A program made the translations under genes and the position numbers. The notes under the pieces are model-generated. The model was given only the letters and a program-made list of their open reading frames with translations. It did no database searches and was not told the origin of the DNA. 64,000 nucleotides of DNA from Linum tenue (Eukaryota; Streptophyta; Magnoliopsida; Malpighiales; Linaceae): the NCBI GenBank assembly GCA_946122785.1, contig CAMGYJ010000005.1, forward strand, positions 88,406,547 through 88,470,546. The letters run 5' to 3'. Numbering within the stretch: position 1 is the first letter of the stretch; each line of letters opens with the position of its first letter. Below, piece by piece: positions 23,954 through 34,384 of the stretch.

Positions 23954-24125
23954 TCTATAATCTATAACCTCCTCGATATAGTGAAACTGGCTCTCCTGCC
24001 CATGAACTAGCTAACACATATTGTGTTAATGAACCACGTAAATCGTGTGTCGTGTGCTTCTGTTTTTCATTTTCTTACTTTGTTGATTCCGGCAATTTTC
24101 CGATCCGTAGCAGCGCAGTTTTAAC

Positions 24126-24548
24126 CATTTATGTTGTGAAAATAGACAACATAACGTTCCAAATCCTGCCTGCCACGGCATTCCACCTTGTATCATGACA
24201 CTAATTAGCAATATATTATTTGATTTGTTTATTTGTTAATCATTCCTTGGAATGAAGACAAATGAAGGGATCAAAACTAGGAGTAGGACATAGATATTGC
24301 AGGTTGTTTGTTTTAATTATTCCTAATCCTAGGCATAGACAAATGGCCACGTAGTATCGGTATTTAGGTGGGTCTACTATTTCGATCCAGTTGTCTTAGC
24401 AAATTTGACAAACTCCAATCTCATCAACAGTAGACAAAGGAAGGCACATTATTAGCGATTACAAAGTAGAGAACATCAAGCACAGAGAGGGAACAGAAAT
24501 CAGCAATCCGCAAAAATTAATTAACAAACCAACGTAATTAAGTAAGTT
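24126..24548. other. Upstream region of BSP gene 1
   Basis: Noncoding DNA between the copia 3' LTR and the BSP gene. It is AT-rich with no ORF of note. The retrotransposon ends only about 530 bp before the BSP start codon. Confidence 0.5.
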
Positions 24549-24557
24549 GTATATATA
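24549..24557 (+). promoter_or_regulatory. Candidate TATA box of BSP gene 1
   Basis: TATATATAT lies about 100 bp upstream of the chosen ATG. It is followed by an A/C-rich leader with an (AC)n run at about 24624-24637, typical of a plant 5' untranslated region. Confidence 0.5.
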
Positions 24558-24654
24558 TGACGCTGGCATTCCTCCCCTAAATCATCCATTCATCATATTC
24601 ACATATATCCTTCAACAGAAAACCACACACACACACAGCAAGCTAATCATCGAT

Positions 24655-25371
24655 ATGACGTCCCAGGTGGCGGCTATGATCCTAATCCAGCTGGCAGTCC
24701 TGGCCGGGGCCAATGAGGGCTTCCAGAGCGGGAGCCCCGTGCTGTACACGGTCACCGACATGGCCAACAACACAGCAGGTGGGGCGCGATTCGAGAAGCA
24801 GATCGGGGCTCACGTGGCCAAGCTGGCAATGTACGCGGCCACCCGGTTCACCTGGATCGTGTTCAACCAAACCGACGACCTGACCCAACGGAAGAACGTA
24901 AGCCGGATCGACCTGTTCATCAACAACGGCACGGCCGCACGTACCAACGGCACCTCAATCCAGGTGGACGCCAACTACATCGCCAACTACACGGGCAACC
25001 TTCGGAGGCAGTTCAACGGCATGATGTACCAGGAAGTGGCCCGGATCTGGCAGTGGACAGGCAATGGGCAGGCGCCGGAAGGGCTGGTGAGCGGGATCGC
25101 CCATTTCGTCCGGCTCCAGGCCCGTTACGGGACGGTGGAGAAGGTGAGGCCCGGAGAAGGCCACAGGTGGGATCAGGGGAACGGCGTCACGGCCAGGTTT
25201 CTCATTTATTGCAATCAGCTCAACAAGGGATTCGTAGGGGAGCTTAATAGGAAGATGAGGTACGGCTACACTGACGGCTACTTCCTGGACCTGCTCGGGA
25301 AGACTGTTGAGCAGTTGTGGAGTAACTACAAGGACAACCACGCCCGGGATTCGGCACGACATCATGCCTGA
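24655..25371 (+). CDS. Basic secretory protein (BSP) family, HExxH lost
   Basis: A 238-residue, single-exon protein of the plant basic secretory protein family (PF04450, NtPRp27-like), extracellular proteins induced by pathogens or stress and classed as putative zinc metallopeptidases. The ATG at 24655 is chosen because a hydrophobic secretion signal follows directly (MILIQLAVLAG). An in-frame ATG at 24547 would lie at the TATA box. Family landmarks are YTVTDMANNTAGGARFE (about 30-46), ANYIANYTGN, IWQWTGNGQAPEGL, RWDQGNGVTARFLIYC and LLGKTVEQLWSNYK. Where the family has HExxH before WQW, this protein has QEVAR, so two expected zinc-binding histidines are gone. The usual GIAD is GIAH. N-glycosylation sites NNT, NQT, NVS, NGT and NYT are present. 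The coding region is GC-rich between AT-rich flanks, as expected for a real exon. Homologous to the gene at 44815. Confidence 0.93.
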   Translation: MTSQVAAMILIQLAVLAGANEGFQSGSPVLYTVTDMANNTAGGARFEKQIGAHVAKLAMYAATRFTWIVFNQTDDLTQRKNVSRIDLFINNGTAARTNGTSIQVDANYIANYTGNLRRQFNGMMYQEVARIWQWTGNGQAPEGLVSGIAHFVRLQARYGTVEKVRPGEGHRWDQGNGVTARFLIYCNQLNKGFVGELNRKMRYGYTDGYFLDLLGKTVEQLWSNYKDNHARDSARHHA

Positions 25372-26490
25372 TCATCATTACACGCTAGCTAGCTCATTTG
25401 TTTATCGTTGACGTTGAGTATCCCATTTTGGCCCCTTGGCAATGTAAGCTGCTGGACTTGTTTTTTTTCCCCTCTTACTCGATCAAGTACGTACGTACTA
25501 CATATGTACTTACTACTTCAATTATTTGCAATTGTATTTTGATTTGAACAATTATCCGGTTCGCATTACTAATCGCCAAAATTCAACCTTTTGACTACCT
25601 ACCAGTAAAATTTCACACCTAGGTGTTACAAAAAGAATAAAGTCATTATTGTAAAATAATGATCTAGTCCAACTTCAAGTCCGGTCTCCATTCTCCTATT
25701 TAATTTAGCAGCTTCTATCATACTATCCCTAGTCACAAAGGGACGCATACATTCCCCTTGCATTAATTTCTCACTTGACCTTCATGCGTACTAAGTAGTC
25801 AAGTAACGTTTCTTCTTATTTTGATTACCTCCCCTTGCTTACCTCTTCTCCATAGTCCTCCACGTAAAATGGGATTTCATTTTCTATAATTATTTAATTT
25901 CCTTTCCTAATTTTATCAAATTTTAATTTATTATTATTATTATTATTATGATTTTTAATAATGAAATAGCTAGTCGAACAACTGAGGAGGATTAATGAAT
26001 TGAGAAGTTGGAAGCTATTGTCCGATCTACGTCTATTCCAATTCACCGTTGTGCGACTATTCTAAATCGGATGGTCAACGTGATGGTTTCGTCGTACGTG
26101 ATGAGAGGGGTTATCCTACAAGAAATCTAGATGATACGATCATTATTACAACATGTGAGGTTTCACTTACGCCATGGTGGTATAATAGGACTACCCATTC
26201 GGTTGCAAAAAAAAGCCCTTGTATCATAGGATCATACGCTTATTGACCAAAGTTATTTTTTTTCTTTCTTTTGTTAGAAGTTATAAGTTCATGGATCTAT
26301 TTGTAATTAGCCATCCCCTTACGTTAACAAATAGCTAGGGTTGCTGTTGTTAGCTCGACCATTTATATACTCATGTATATGCATTGTATGCGTGTAACCT
26401 ATTCTCCATGGGCTAGTCTCAACGTCTAATACTGGGGAAACCACGTAAATCTCGTGTTCAACGTCTTCTATCGTACATCAGACATATATT
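25372..26490. other. 3' flank of BSP gene 1, intergenic
   Basis: AT-rich, with an (ATT)n microsatellite at about 25926-25948. The 65-codon frame at 26049 has no recognisable similarity and is not called. No clear AATAAA signal is seen. Confidence 0.45.
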
Positions 26491-26494
26491 GGGG

Positions 26495-26645
26495 TATGTT
26501 GTATACCATCAATCTCCACCGTCTACGTCCATCTTAATGGCCAACATTAATGCAAGTTTTTTTGTTATTAAAAAATAAATGACCTCATTTATGCTGGCCG
26601 TTGAGATGGACTCGGGCGGTGGAGATTGTCTGGTGTACCATAGAA
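26495..26645. repeat. Stem-loop MITE-like inverted repeat next to the MULE
   Basis: TATACCATCAATCTCCACCG and the downstream phrase CCATCTTAATGGCCAACATTAATG are repeated in inverse orientation as GGCCGTTGAGATGGAC and GGCGGTGGAGATTGTCTGGT. The two arms of about 60 bp flank a 20-bp loop. It ends within 20 bp of the left edge of the MULE. No target duplication was recognised. Confidence 0.5.
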
Positions 26646-26661
26646 CCATCCATATATATAT

Positions 26662-26930
26662 GGGCAATTTTAGGGTGCCCAGGGCAAAATCCGAGGTACA
26701 GAAGACCTGGGGCAAGGAAAATTACAAAAAGCATCATGAAGCGTTAAAGCTTTTTTCATTGGACTTCAACCTAACTGTACCAGGTTTAATTATATCGATT
26801 AAGAGGTTAAATCCTATGGATACGACCCACCGCCGCCCTAACCAATTTCCAGTCTCCCTTCTACGATCCCTCATTCGTCTTGGAAGGTCCCCTCTTAGTT
26901 CGAAGTTCGATCATAAGCTGCCTATCAAAT
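26662..26930 (+). repeat. MULE left terminal inverted repeat, outer part
   Basis: Aligned with the reverse complement of 43440-43722. TTACAAAAAGC, the GATTAAG block and GCCGCCCTAACCAATTTCCAGTCTCCC are shared, with small indels between. It is interrupted at 26930 by the CACTA element and continues at 30776. Confidence 0.8.
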
Positions 26931-28052
26931 CACTACAAGAAACTTCATTTTTTGCGACGGAAAAAGTCGTCGCGGAAAATATAAAATCCGTCGCGAAAAC
27001 ATATCGGCGACGAATATTGGCGTCGCAAAAGAAATCCAAAGTTCGTCGCTAATACAGCGTCGCAAAAGGGTTTGCGACGAAAAATACAAGTTCGTCGCAG
27101 AAGAACATACATTCGTCGCTGAAAGTTAGACATTTCGCGACGACAGGTTCGTCGCCAAATGTTACATTAGCGACGGAGGACTGCGTCGCATAATTCAAAA
27201 GATTTTGCGACGAATGTCTTCGTCGCTGTTTCTCTATTTTCTGCAACCGAGGTTAGTCGTCGCCGAAAGTGGTTATTGGTGACGACTTCACTCGTCGCGA
27301 TTGTAATATTTTCCGCGACGAGTTCTGTCGTCGCTAATAGTATGTCTCCTTCAGCGACGAACGCACCGTCGCTGATATTCTGAATCTATAAAACGTAACT
27401 TACTTTGGAATGAAATATACCTTCACAAAAAGTTTATTCGTCACCAAAACTAACCTGCATTGCTGTTATTTCTTTTGTTGATCTTTTGTATTGATAACAA
27501 CCTGTTTAGATAAACACAAGTCCTTTATAGCTCATAACATAGTTCAAATTGGTAGCTCCGTTGTCGTTTATACAAGCCATATATACTACTAGTACTACTA
27601 GGATCTCAATCTCTCATATATAATTATCCATAACATTTGGAATCTTAATATTAGTAGCCCCCTATATCTAGAGTTATGCACATCATAGGAACAGACTTCA
27701 CGACATGTACATGCTGTCGAATCATTGTCCATGGCAAAAAGATCAACACTAGTTGATAACCTGCAAAATTCAGTAAGGAAGCACCTTAATATGATAACTT
27801 TGGTATACAAAAACACAAGTTCAAAAGAAACAATAAAAAAGTTAAGAGTAGTTTTACCAAAATTCTAAGTTAGCTAAGCATGGCTTCTTTAGCTACTGTG
27901 CATCCAAAATACTAATCATCACAAAGGTAATCTGTACAAAAAAAAAAAAAACAATGAAGGGCACAAGTTATTGTCTCCTTCGAGACCCACATTAATGAGA
28001 ATACTTCATAATGAGTTCAAGTGAAACTTAAGAACTTCTCTTACCTGTTTAG

Positions 28053-29440
28053 CTAAATGTTGCCTCTAGCTTGAAGGTTCGCCATAATCCTCCTAAATTC
28101 TGCAAGTTCTTCTTCTACCCTTGTCAATTTGTCAGTAGTCGCTGCAAGTTGTTGATTAGACTCAGCTTGTTTTTCATTAAGTTGAGTCACGTGCTCCTCA
28201 AGATTCGCACACCGGTCTTGTAGCTGGCTTTTATCCCTGAATAGTTGTTCATAGTTGGCATCCACATTATCTCTCCTCCTAGATGGGGCTGCCTGTCCAT
28301 ACCCAAGTCCATGACAATATCCCGAGTTGTAACCCAAAACTATATGAAAAGCCTGATCTTCAGAAATGGGCTTATCAGTATCTTTAGAACTATCAACAAG
28401 CTCCTGCATCTTTTCCTACAAAATTCATATGAGGAGATGAACAAGAATCACTAAAAAATGATAAAATGCACGACAAATAACAATGGGCAGTAGGTAGAAG
28501 ATGAATGGAATATAATAAACATTTGCTTTTAAAGAAGGAACCAGATGGTTACTTCTCATAAGTCAAACTTACATATTGTTCTTTTTTGTGTGGGTTCCTC
28601 CAAACTCCAGTATCCTTGGTATCCAGCCACTTGAAGAATTCCATCTTTGACAGCTCACCACTCTCTTGCTGTGCTTTCTGTTTAAAATGCACATAAGACA
28701 CAAAACAACCAAGAACTTAACATTTGGTCATAATAGAAAACATAGTTTTGTGTTATTAAGTAGATAACCTTCTCTTGATACACGCAAACATAGGCTGCTC
28801 TTCCCTCAGTGTTTAGATTCATCACTTGACCCCGATTTGCTGCATTCATCTGAGCAATTTCCTGTGACATGCTCGTACTTGAAGTGACCAATTTAATCTA
28901 ATGTTAATCTCTGTACTTGCAAGTTTAAGAGGCATACCTGCACTTTTTCAGTGTCCCAATGGTCACACAAGTTTTTCCACGTCTCTTCATCTAGATAACT
29001 AGGCTTGTTTTGCCTTGCCATTTGCTTGTTGATAGAATAATGAGTAGCTTTTGTTTTGCTCCTTCTATCCTTCACAATTTTCTGAAACCAGTCCCAAAGT
29101 TTGTCCATCTCCACAGGCCTTTCTCTTATGTCTCCCATATCAAGTTTCAGCTTGCATTAGATAAATCATTATGTCAGATTAGGTAGCAAGGACACTAATA
29201 ATATATAATAATTATATCAATTACCTCTAACTTCAGTATGACCTCTTCCAGCATAGTACCCTTCTCTTTCGACTTATCAATTGGCCAGTAATAGTCATGT
29301 GAGATGAAACCAAGTACGGTGCCAATATCATTACTTTGCTGCCTATTAAGCGGTCGACCCAAGAATCCATCGATCTCAAATTCTGGCTTTTTTCCAGCCT
29401 TCTCAGTCCGCTTGTTACACAAATAAAAACTATGCAATCT
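28053..29440 (-). CDS. CACTA-encoded Transposase_24-like protein (multi-exon, partial)
   Basis: At least five exons on the minus strand can be read. About 29440-29222 holds EFEIDGFLGRPLNRQQSND and ISHDYYWPIDKSK. 29138-28940 holds KLWDWFQKIVKDRRSK and WKNLCDHWDTEKVQ. 28880-28770 holds IAQMNAANRGQVMNLNTEGR. 28680-28575 holds ELSKMEFFKWLDTKDTGVW and ends at a GT donor. 28409-28053 holds SEDQAFHIVLGYNSGYCHGLGYG, then a coiled coil (about 45 residues from QLFRDKSQLQDRC) to the stop. The order resembles the plant Ptta/En/Spm protein (PF03004), the TNPA-like DNA-binding partner of CACTA elements. The start exon is uncertain. Exon frames are open, so the gene could still be expressed. Confidence 0.6.
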
Positions 29441-30600
29441 GGCTATCTCTAATTACACAAATAAATTATTAACTAAGTTCTTTAGCTAACGAGTAAGTTA
29501 CCTTTGATTAATATTTATACATATGAAGTTTCAGGACTTCAAGTACTAACAGCAAAATTTCAAATAAAAGAAAACCAAGTTTAGTTTCCTACTTCCTACA
29601 CTGCTACAAAGGAACGAAGCTAGCTAGCTAAACATAAACGTGTTGCTGTGAGAGACAGAGGAGGCAACAATTAAACCTTATCTACGCAACTATACATGGC
29701 CAAGAGAAAAGCACAATTCAAGAACAAAGTTCCATATTGACTTTTCACAACCTCCCCTCCCTTCCTTTCTCTATAAACACCCACGCAAAGCCAAAAAGGC
29801 ATGAAGGAAAATCAATGGGAATTGATAAAAATAAACAAAGAGATGGAAAAGGGTACTGGGTAACTCTAGTTCGAGTAACACACTCACAGTCTCAACAAAC
29901 AGCTACAACCGACAAGGAGAAAGTAGGGAACACTACGGTTTGCAGCTGCAGAGCGTTCAAGGAGATCGAGGCAGAGAGCTTCAGGGCATGGGGAAGGAGT
30001 TCTAGGAACAAGAATGGAGTCACTGGTCGACGACGAGATCTGAAACAGAATGGAGGCAAGAAGAGGGGTTAAATTTGCGATTTATAACACTGCACTCATC
30101 CAGGAAAACCTAGTTTTTTCATGTCGTACATGCCCCTCCAAAATTCGTGCCGTAATGCTTGAATCCTTCGCCCCCAACACCAATTAACCTTCAGCAATAG
30201 TCGAAAATGAACACATCACAACCTGAATGGCATGTCGGTAGGGAAACATTGAAGAAATACTTACAGGGAACTCTTGAGCTCATGGACGGAAAGAAGAATT
30301 GAGAATCGACAGGGAGAAGGAGATGCGACGGATGACGGGCGGAATCGAAGAGCAGTATCATACAGAATCAAAGGGAATTTCTCGCCAACAGCGTTGGAGA
30401 ATCGGTTCTCGACGGCGCCATTTGGGTGAGAGTTCGTTCTTTCAAGATCAAGGAGAAATTTTAGGGTTCTAGAATTTGAGGAATGAAAGAAGAACGATAG
30501 CCAAAGGGAAAGAAGACCCCAACGCCACCGTTTCATTAGGTAAATAAAATAATTATTTATTTATTAAATTAAAAACTTACGGGACACAGGGTGTGGAGAA
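29441..30600. other. CACTA 5' gene flank, noncoding
   Basis: Upstream of the minus-strand CACTA gene. Short frames at 29737 and 30261 have no recognisable similarity. It probably contains the promoter of the Transposase_24-like gene and an untranslated exon. Confidence 0.35.
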
Positions 30601-30775
30601 ATAGATCGTCGTGAAAAGTAAAATTCCGTCGCGGAAACCTCTGCCCCATCTTCCGCTGGAACCTGACACTATCAGCGACGGAATAGAAAATGTCGTCGCA
30701 AAATGTGTGCTTTTTGCGACGAATTTCTTGTCGTCGCAAAAGAATTCGTCGCAGAAGGTACAGTTTCTTGTAGTG

Positions 30776-31000
30776 AATTCGAAATCTCCAACAAAATCAT
30801 TGTTTCGAAACCCAAATCCTTTTATTATTTGATCCACATTCGATTTAGCTCCCTATCCAATCTCAAATCCCCAACATCATCATTTTTCATACCCCAAATC
30901 TCTGTATCCGCATTCTAAGAGAAGATCCCCATCCAATATGAAATCCTCACATAATCATCATTTTGAACTCCAAATCCTTGTATCCACAAATCGACGTTTT
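30776..31000 (+). repeat. MULE left terminal inverted repeat, inner part
   Basis: After the CACTA element the terminal repeat resumes. 30922-30996 (AGAGAAGATCCCCATCCAAT, then CCAAATCCTTGTATCCACA) matches the reverse complement of 43320-43405. A diverged copy of the same unit lies just before it at about 30790-30920, so the left repeat has an internal tandem duplication absent from the right one. Confidence 0.7.
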
Positions 31001-31911
31001 GTTCCTCGCCATTTTATTTCCGGGCGGAATTTACTCACCTATCTCTTCCTAACACGATTACGGCGACCATGTCTATTATTGTGTTCACGAAATTTTTCAT
31101 TTGCAAAAGAACCCTTGAAATAGGTTTGCTAACCCTAGGGTTCATGTCGCTAGTGCTTTGTCATCTTGTCTTAGCGTTATTATCATTTGCAAAATAACTT
31201 CTATCTCTCGGTGAAATTAAGGTTTCCTGATATGTAGTGTTCGTCTCGCCCAGAGGATTGAGGAAGAAGATGAAGAAGACAGAATTTGATTCGAATCGGA
31301 TGGAGAGGTCTCCTTAATTTGTGTTTATGTATTAACGGTGCGTTTAGGACTAATTCTAGTTGGACTGGGTTTGATCATTGATTTTTGCAGTCTTTTAAAT
31401 AACATTCAAAAGTGGGCTTGTACATGATCCATGGCACCTAGTTTGTTGATAATAGATAATGAGTTCCTGATAGTCATTAGGTTGGGCTTTTGATAATTGT
31501 CTATCACAGTTTTCGGTTCTTTGTTTTACTCGATTTTATATTTTATTTTCATCTGCTTCTGCTTCTGCTTCTAAAATCCTGATTATGCCTTGAGTTCACG
31601 CAATTTAAACATAATTATGTGTTCCATCTTTTTTTGGGATTTGGTAAATGGTAGCTTGTCTCTTTTAACATTTAGCAGTACGAGGTAAACTACAATCCGC
31701 CCAATTTAACTCTTCATTAATTGGCCTTATCCCACTCTCTCACTGATTGCCCCTCTTTATGCAATGCACTCGTACATAACAAACCTCTTGTAGACTAATT
31801 AGAGGCTTGTGGTTGGATACTGAGTGAAGATATTTTCTTAATTTATGTTTTGAAACGAAAGTTAGAATTTCAATTTTGAAGTACCTATGTACTTTAGTTG
31901 GGCAAGTATTT
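31001..31911. other. MULE interior, noncoding
   Basis: T-rich DNA between the left terminal repeat and the 3' end of the transposase gene. No further exon of the transposase could be recognised. Confidence 0.4.
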
Positions 31912-33790
31912 TCAAAATATAAAATTGTATCCGCGGATAGGTATACGATTGTTGTATAAGGTGTTGATGTTAAAGGAAATGGTAAACCTCAATGCGAAAA
32001 GTTGAGATTCATCTATTATATCCGGCTCCTCCAAGCTCTCTAGTGTCTTCGGCTTCTTTGACCATCGTCGACGTACTAGGCCTTCAGGAAGTTCCAGTAT
32101 GCTCTCTTCTTTTAGTACAAAAATCATATGACGGCATGGTATTCCCATATAATCGTAGTGATTACAACTACACTCCATTACCGCCGCTCCACTCTTCTGA
32201 AGTGAGACTAAGACATTGCTTGTGATGGTTCGTTCTCGATGAATGGATTCAAAATCAGCATGACGGTCATTCTCCCTCATATCCCTAGTCCAACGATCAA
32301 AGTGAATAAAGAACTCAAGGAGATTTTTATCCTTCTCGATATAATTGGCAAGTTGAGAGTTCAGTCTTTCACATCTTGATGTTGTACTCAAACCTACGAA
32401 GAACTTCGAAACCAAATATGCAAACCCCCATTCATGTCTTTGTGCAAATAAATTGGAGACCCAATTTTTGTGGTGAAGGGAGCATTCCTCAACCACTAAT
32501 TTCCACTTTTCTTCGAATTCTGAAGGTTCCCAATCAGCTGACACAAAATGCTTCCATCGGGGCAAAAAAGTAGGATGATTCTTCACATTTCTGGTTATAG
32601 TCTTACCTATATGCCAGGAACATAGACGATGTGTTGCATCGGGAAATACTTTATGAATTGCATTACGCATTGCTTTATCCCCATTTGTAATATCAGTCTT
32701 GGGATCTACACCGCCTAGCCTTCTCTTCAAAACTCCCAACACCCAAATATAATTTTCCACTCTCTCGTTAGCCAAGAAAGCACATGCAAATACACAGGTT
32801 TGCGAATGGTGGTTGACACCTAAAAAAGTACAAAATAAGTTAGATTATGCAAAATGCTAGGGTTATTTTATAATGCTCGGGATAATTCTATGTGTGAAGG
32901 AAAAGTACCTGAAAAAATCACGAGAGGCATCTGGTAAATGTTCCTTTTGTAAGTAGCATCGAATGACAGTAATTCTCCAAAGCATGCATAATCAGCAACA
33001 GAAACAATATCGGCCACAAGATGTTAATAAGTCGATCGTCTTCATCCTTTTTTAGTTCAATAACGAAATGATCGTCCGCGCTGCATTTAGCTTGCAGGTA
33101 GGCTAGGGCTGTTGCGGCATCACCTTCACTGATTTGTTCTTTCCTCTCTTTGTCCACATAATTATATGCATCCTTCCTCGTGTACCCCAAATTTTCGTAG
33201 CCTCCTGCTTCTGATACGGCCAGATTCACAATTTGAGAAGTTTTCATACCTACAGCTCTTCTAAAATTTATCGGTGCTTTGACGGCATCACTCGTACGAC
33301 GTTTCCCTTTCATGTAGTGTCTATATACTCTGGGGATCGTTTCATGTGTGTGTACATCATCCAACTGGTGCACATACCACTTCCCATCGACCTTGTCGTG
33401 TTTAACACGCATCTTGGCTCTGCAGTTAAATCTGGTCTCCCCTCTTGCTTCTCTCTTTTGTTCTGAGCTTTTCATGCGCCTCTTTTCCTCGCCAGAGCAT
33501 ACATATTCACGCCATATCATCACTTGGTTCTTATCACGACCAATGTCTGATTTTATGATGTCAAAGCCTTTGACTAACCCATAGTCCATGTAGAAATCAT
33601 AGGCTTCTTCTGTATCATCGAACTTCATTTTTTTAATATCTTCAGGCTGTAGAAATATGAGATCGGCGACATTATCTTCCTGGGTGGTGTGACTGGCTCC
33701 GACACCATCGTTGTCTTGGACTGGCTCCCACGTTAATAGTAGGACTGCCTCCAACGTCAATAGTGGGTCTGCCTCCGACGTCATTGTCAC
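31912..33790 (-). pseudogene. FAR1-related / MURA-like MULE transposase, one frameshift
   Basis: Minus strand, two exons with an intron at about 32820-32908 (CAG|GTACTT ... TTTTAG|GTGTC). Exon 1 encodes a FAR1 DNA-binding domain: EEAYDFYMDYGLVKGF, then EYVCSGEEKR, RFNCRAKMRV and HTHE as zinc ligands. The MULE transposase domain follows: ADYACFGELLSFDATY (first catalytic Asp), TNGDKAMRNAI (second) and SRCERLNSQLANY (acidic position). A SWIM zinc finger comes next, CSCNHYDYMGIPCRHMI. Such proteins bind the element termini and cut and paste the DNA, while domesticated relatives are FHY3/FAR1 light-signalling factors. A single missing base near 33013-33016 puts the end of exon 1 (NILW|ADIVS) out of frame. 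Otherwise it is nearly complete. The frame past DESQLFAL may end at a splice donor at about 31994. Its position inside a MULE makes transposase the better call. Confidence 0.85.
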
Positions 33791-34249
33791 TGCGGGAAAT
33801 TTTGGGGAACAAACGATGTAGATTACAAAACCCTACTGGGAATGATGACCGAATTAATGCTTGAATGGGCCATTTAATAATTACCCCATTAAAGCGAATC
33901 ATAACACGATTTGTGATATCTTATTTTTTTGGTAGGAACTATTTGAACTTTCTATTCTTTATCTTAGTAATTTCTTTACCATTTTTCAGAAATAACGAAA
34001 ATAATAAAAATGAAAAGGAATGCTTAGCAAAGCCAAACGCCAACTGACTCTATCTGTGTACTACGTGAATGGGGAAGGATCAAATATTAATATGAGCGAA
34101 TATTTACTAATAACACTCAATTTTTTATTCAATCGAAAAACAAAATATATTTTTATTTTTAAGTTTAATAACTACCCATGTTTATCCCAAGTTCATGTAC
34201 CTTAGACTAAACCCTAACTATTTTTTCGCGGGAAAAATATGTCGGAACA
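33791..34249. promoter_or_regulatory. Intergenic region between divergent MULE genes (left half)
   Basis: Joined to 38576-38693, on the other side of the LINE, this gives about 580 bp between the start of the minus-strand transposase and the start of the plus-strand Ulp1-like gene. It is AT-rich and likely to hold both promoters. No specific box is assigned. Confidence 0.4.
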
Positions 34250-34384
34250 TTTTTTTTTTTTTGATGAAGCGGTTGGGATTTCATTTCATCAAAACAGGAA
34301 CCAAGTACACCGCTGGCAACAGCTCTGCCAGCTGAGCAGAAGGGAGAACAATCCCTAAAACAACTCAAAGACCTATCAAGTTAC

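Larger units (their letters stand above)
15365..24125 (+). mobile_element. Decayed Ty1/copia retrotransposon with three nested insertions
   Basis: The order is partial 5' LTR, primer binding site (TGGTATCAAAG at 15672, complementary to initiator methionine tRNA), gag, protease, integrase, reverse transcriptase, RNase H, polypurine tract (AAGGTGGAGAT at 20410) and 3' LTR from 20422. This gag-pro-int-RT-RH order defines copia. Internal coding is broken by many stops. A hAT-like element (19015-19759) sits in the RT/RNase H junction, and a CACTA element (20608-23953) sits in the 3' LTR and itself holds a second hAT-like element. Removing these leaves about 4.7 kb, a normal copia length. The first 60 bp of the 5' LTR are absent. 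Confidence 0.9.
20422..24125 (+). repeat. 3' LTR of the copia element, split by a CACTA insertion
   Basis: It starts TGTTGATGTGACTTG directly after the polypurine tract, runs to 20607, and resumes at 23954 (TCTATAATCTATAACCTCCTCG) to about 24125 (GCAGTTTTAAC). The two parts together match the 5' LTR. Unsplit length is about 358 bp including one copy of the duplicated TCT. Confidence 0.85.
26931..30775. mobile_element. CACTA element, 3845 bp, GCGACGA subterminal repeats, in the MULE terminal repeat
   Basis: It starts CACTACAAGAAACTTCATTT and ends ACAGTTTCTTGTAGTG. The termini are 12-bp inverse copies, with a perfect AAT target duplication (26928-26930, 30776-30778). The first 450 bp hold about twenty GCGACGA/TCGTCGC motifs and the last 180 bp a further set. 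It contains a minus-strand gene of the Transposase_24 type but no recognisable catalytic TNP2-like transposase, so it probably depends on another element for movement. Confidence 0.93.

Noticed and set aside
24955..25365. 136-codon ORF antisense to BSP gene 1 and a 104-codon ORF antisense to BSP gene 2
   Set aside because: They are shadows of GC-rich coding sequence. The peptides show no domain and sense-strand family motifs explain the region.
26049..26246. 65-codon ORF downstream of BSP gene 1
   Set aside because: No similarity recognised and length is expected by chance.
29737..30072. 111-codon ORF in the CACTA element
   Set aside because: Biased lysine/arginine-rich composition, no domain, opposite to and upstream of the Transposase_24-like gene, probably leader sequence.
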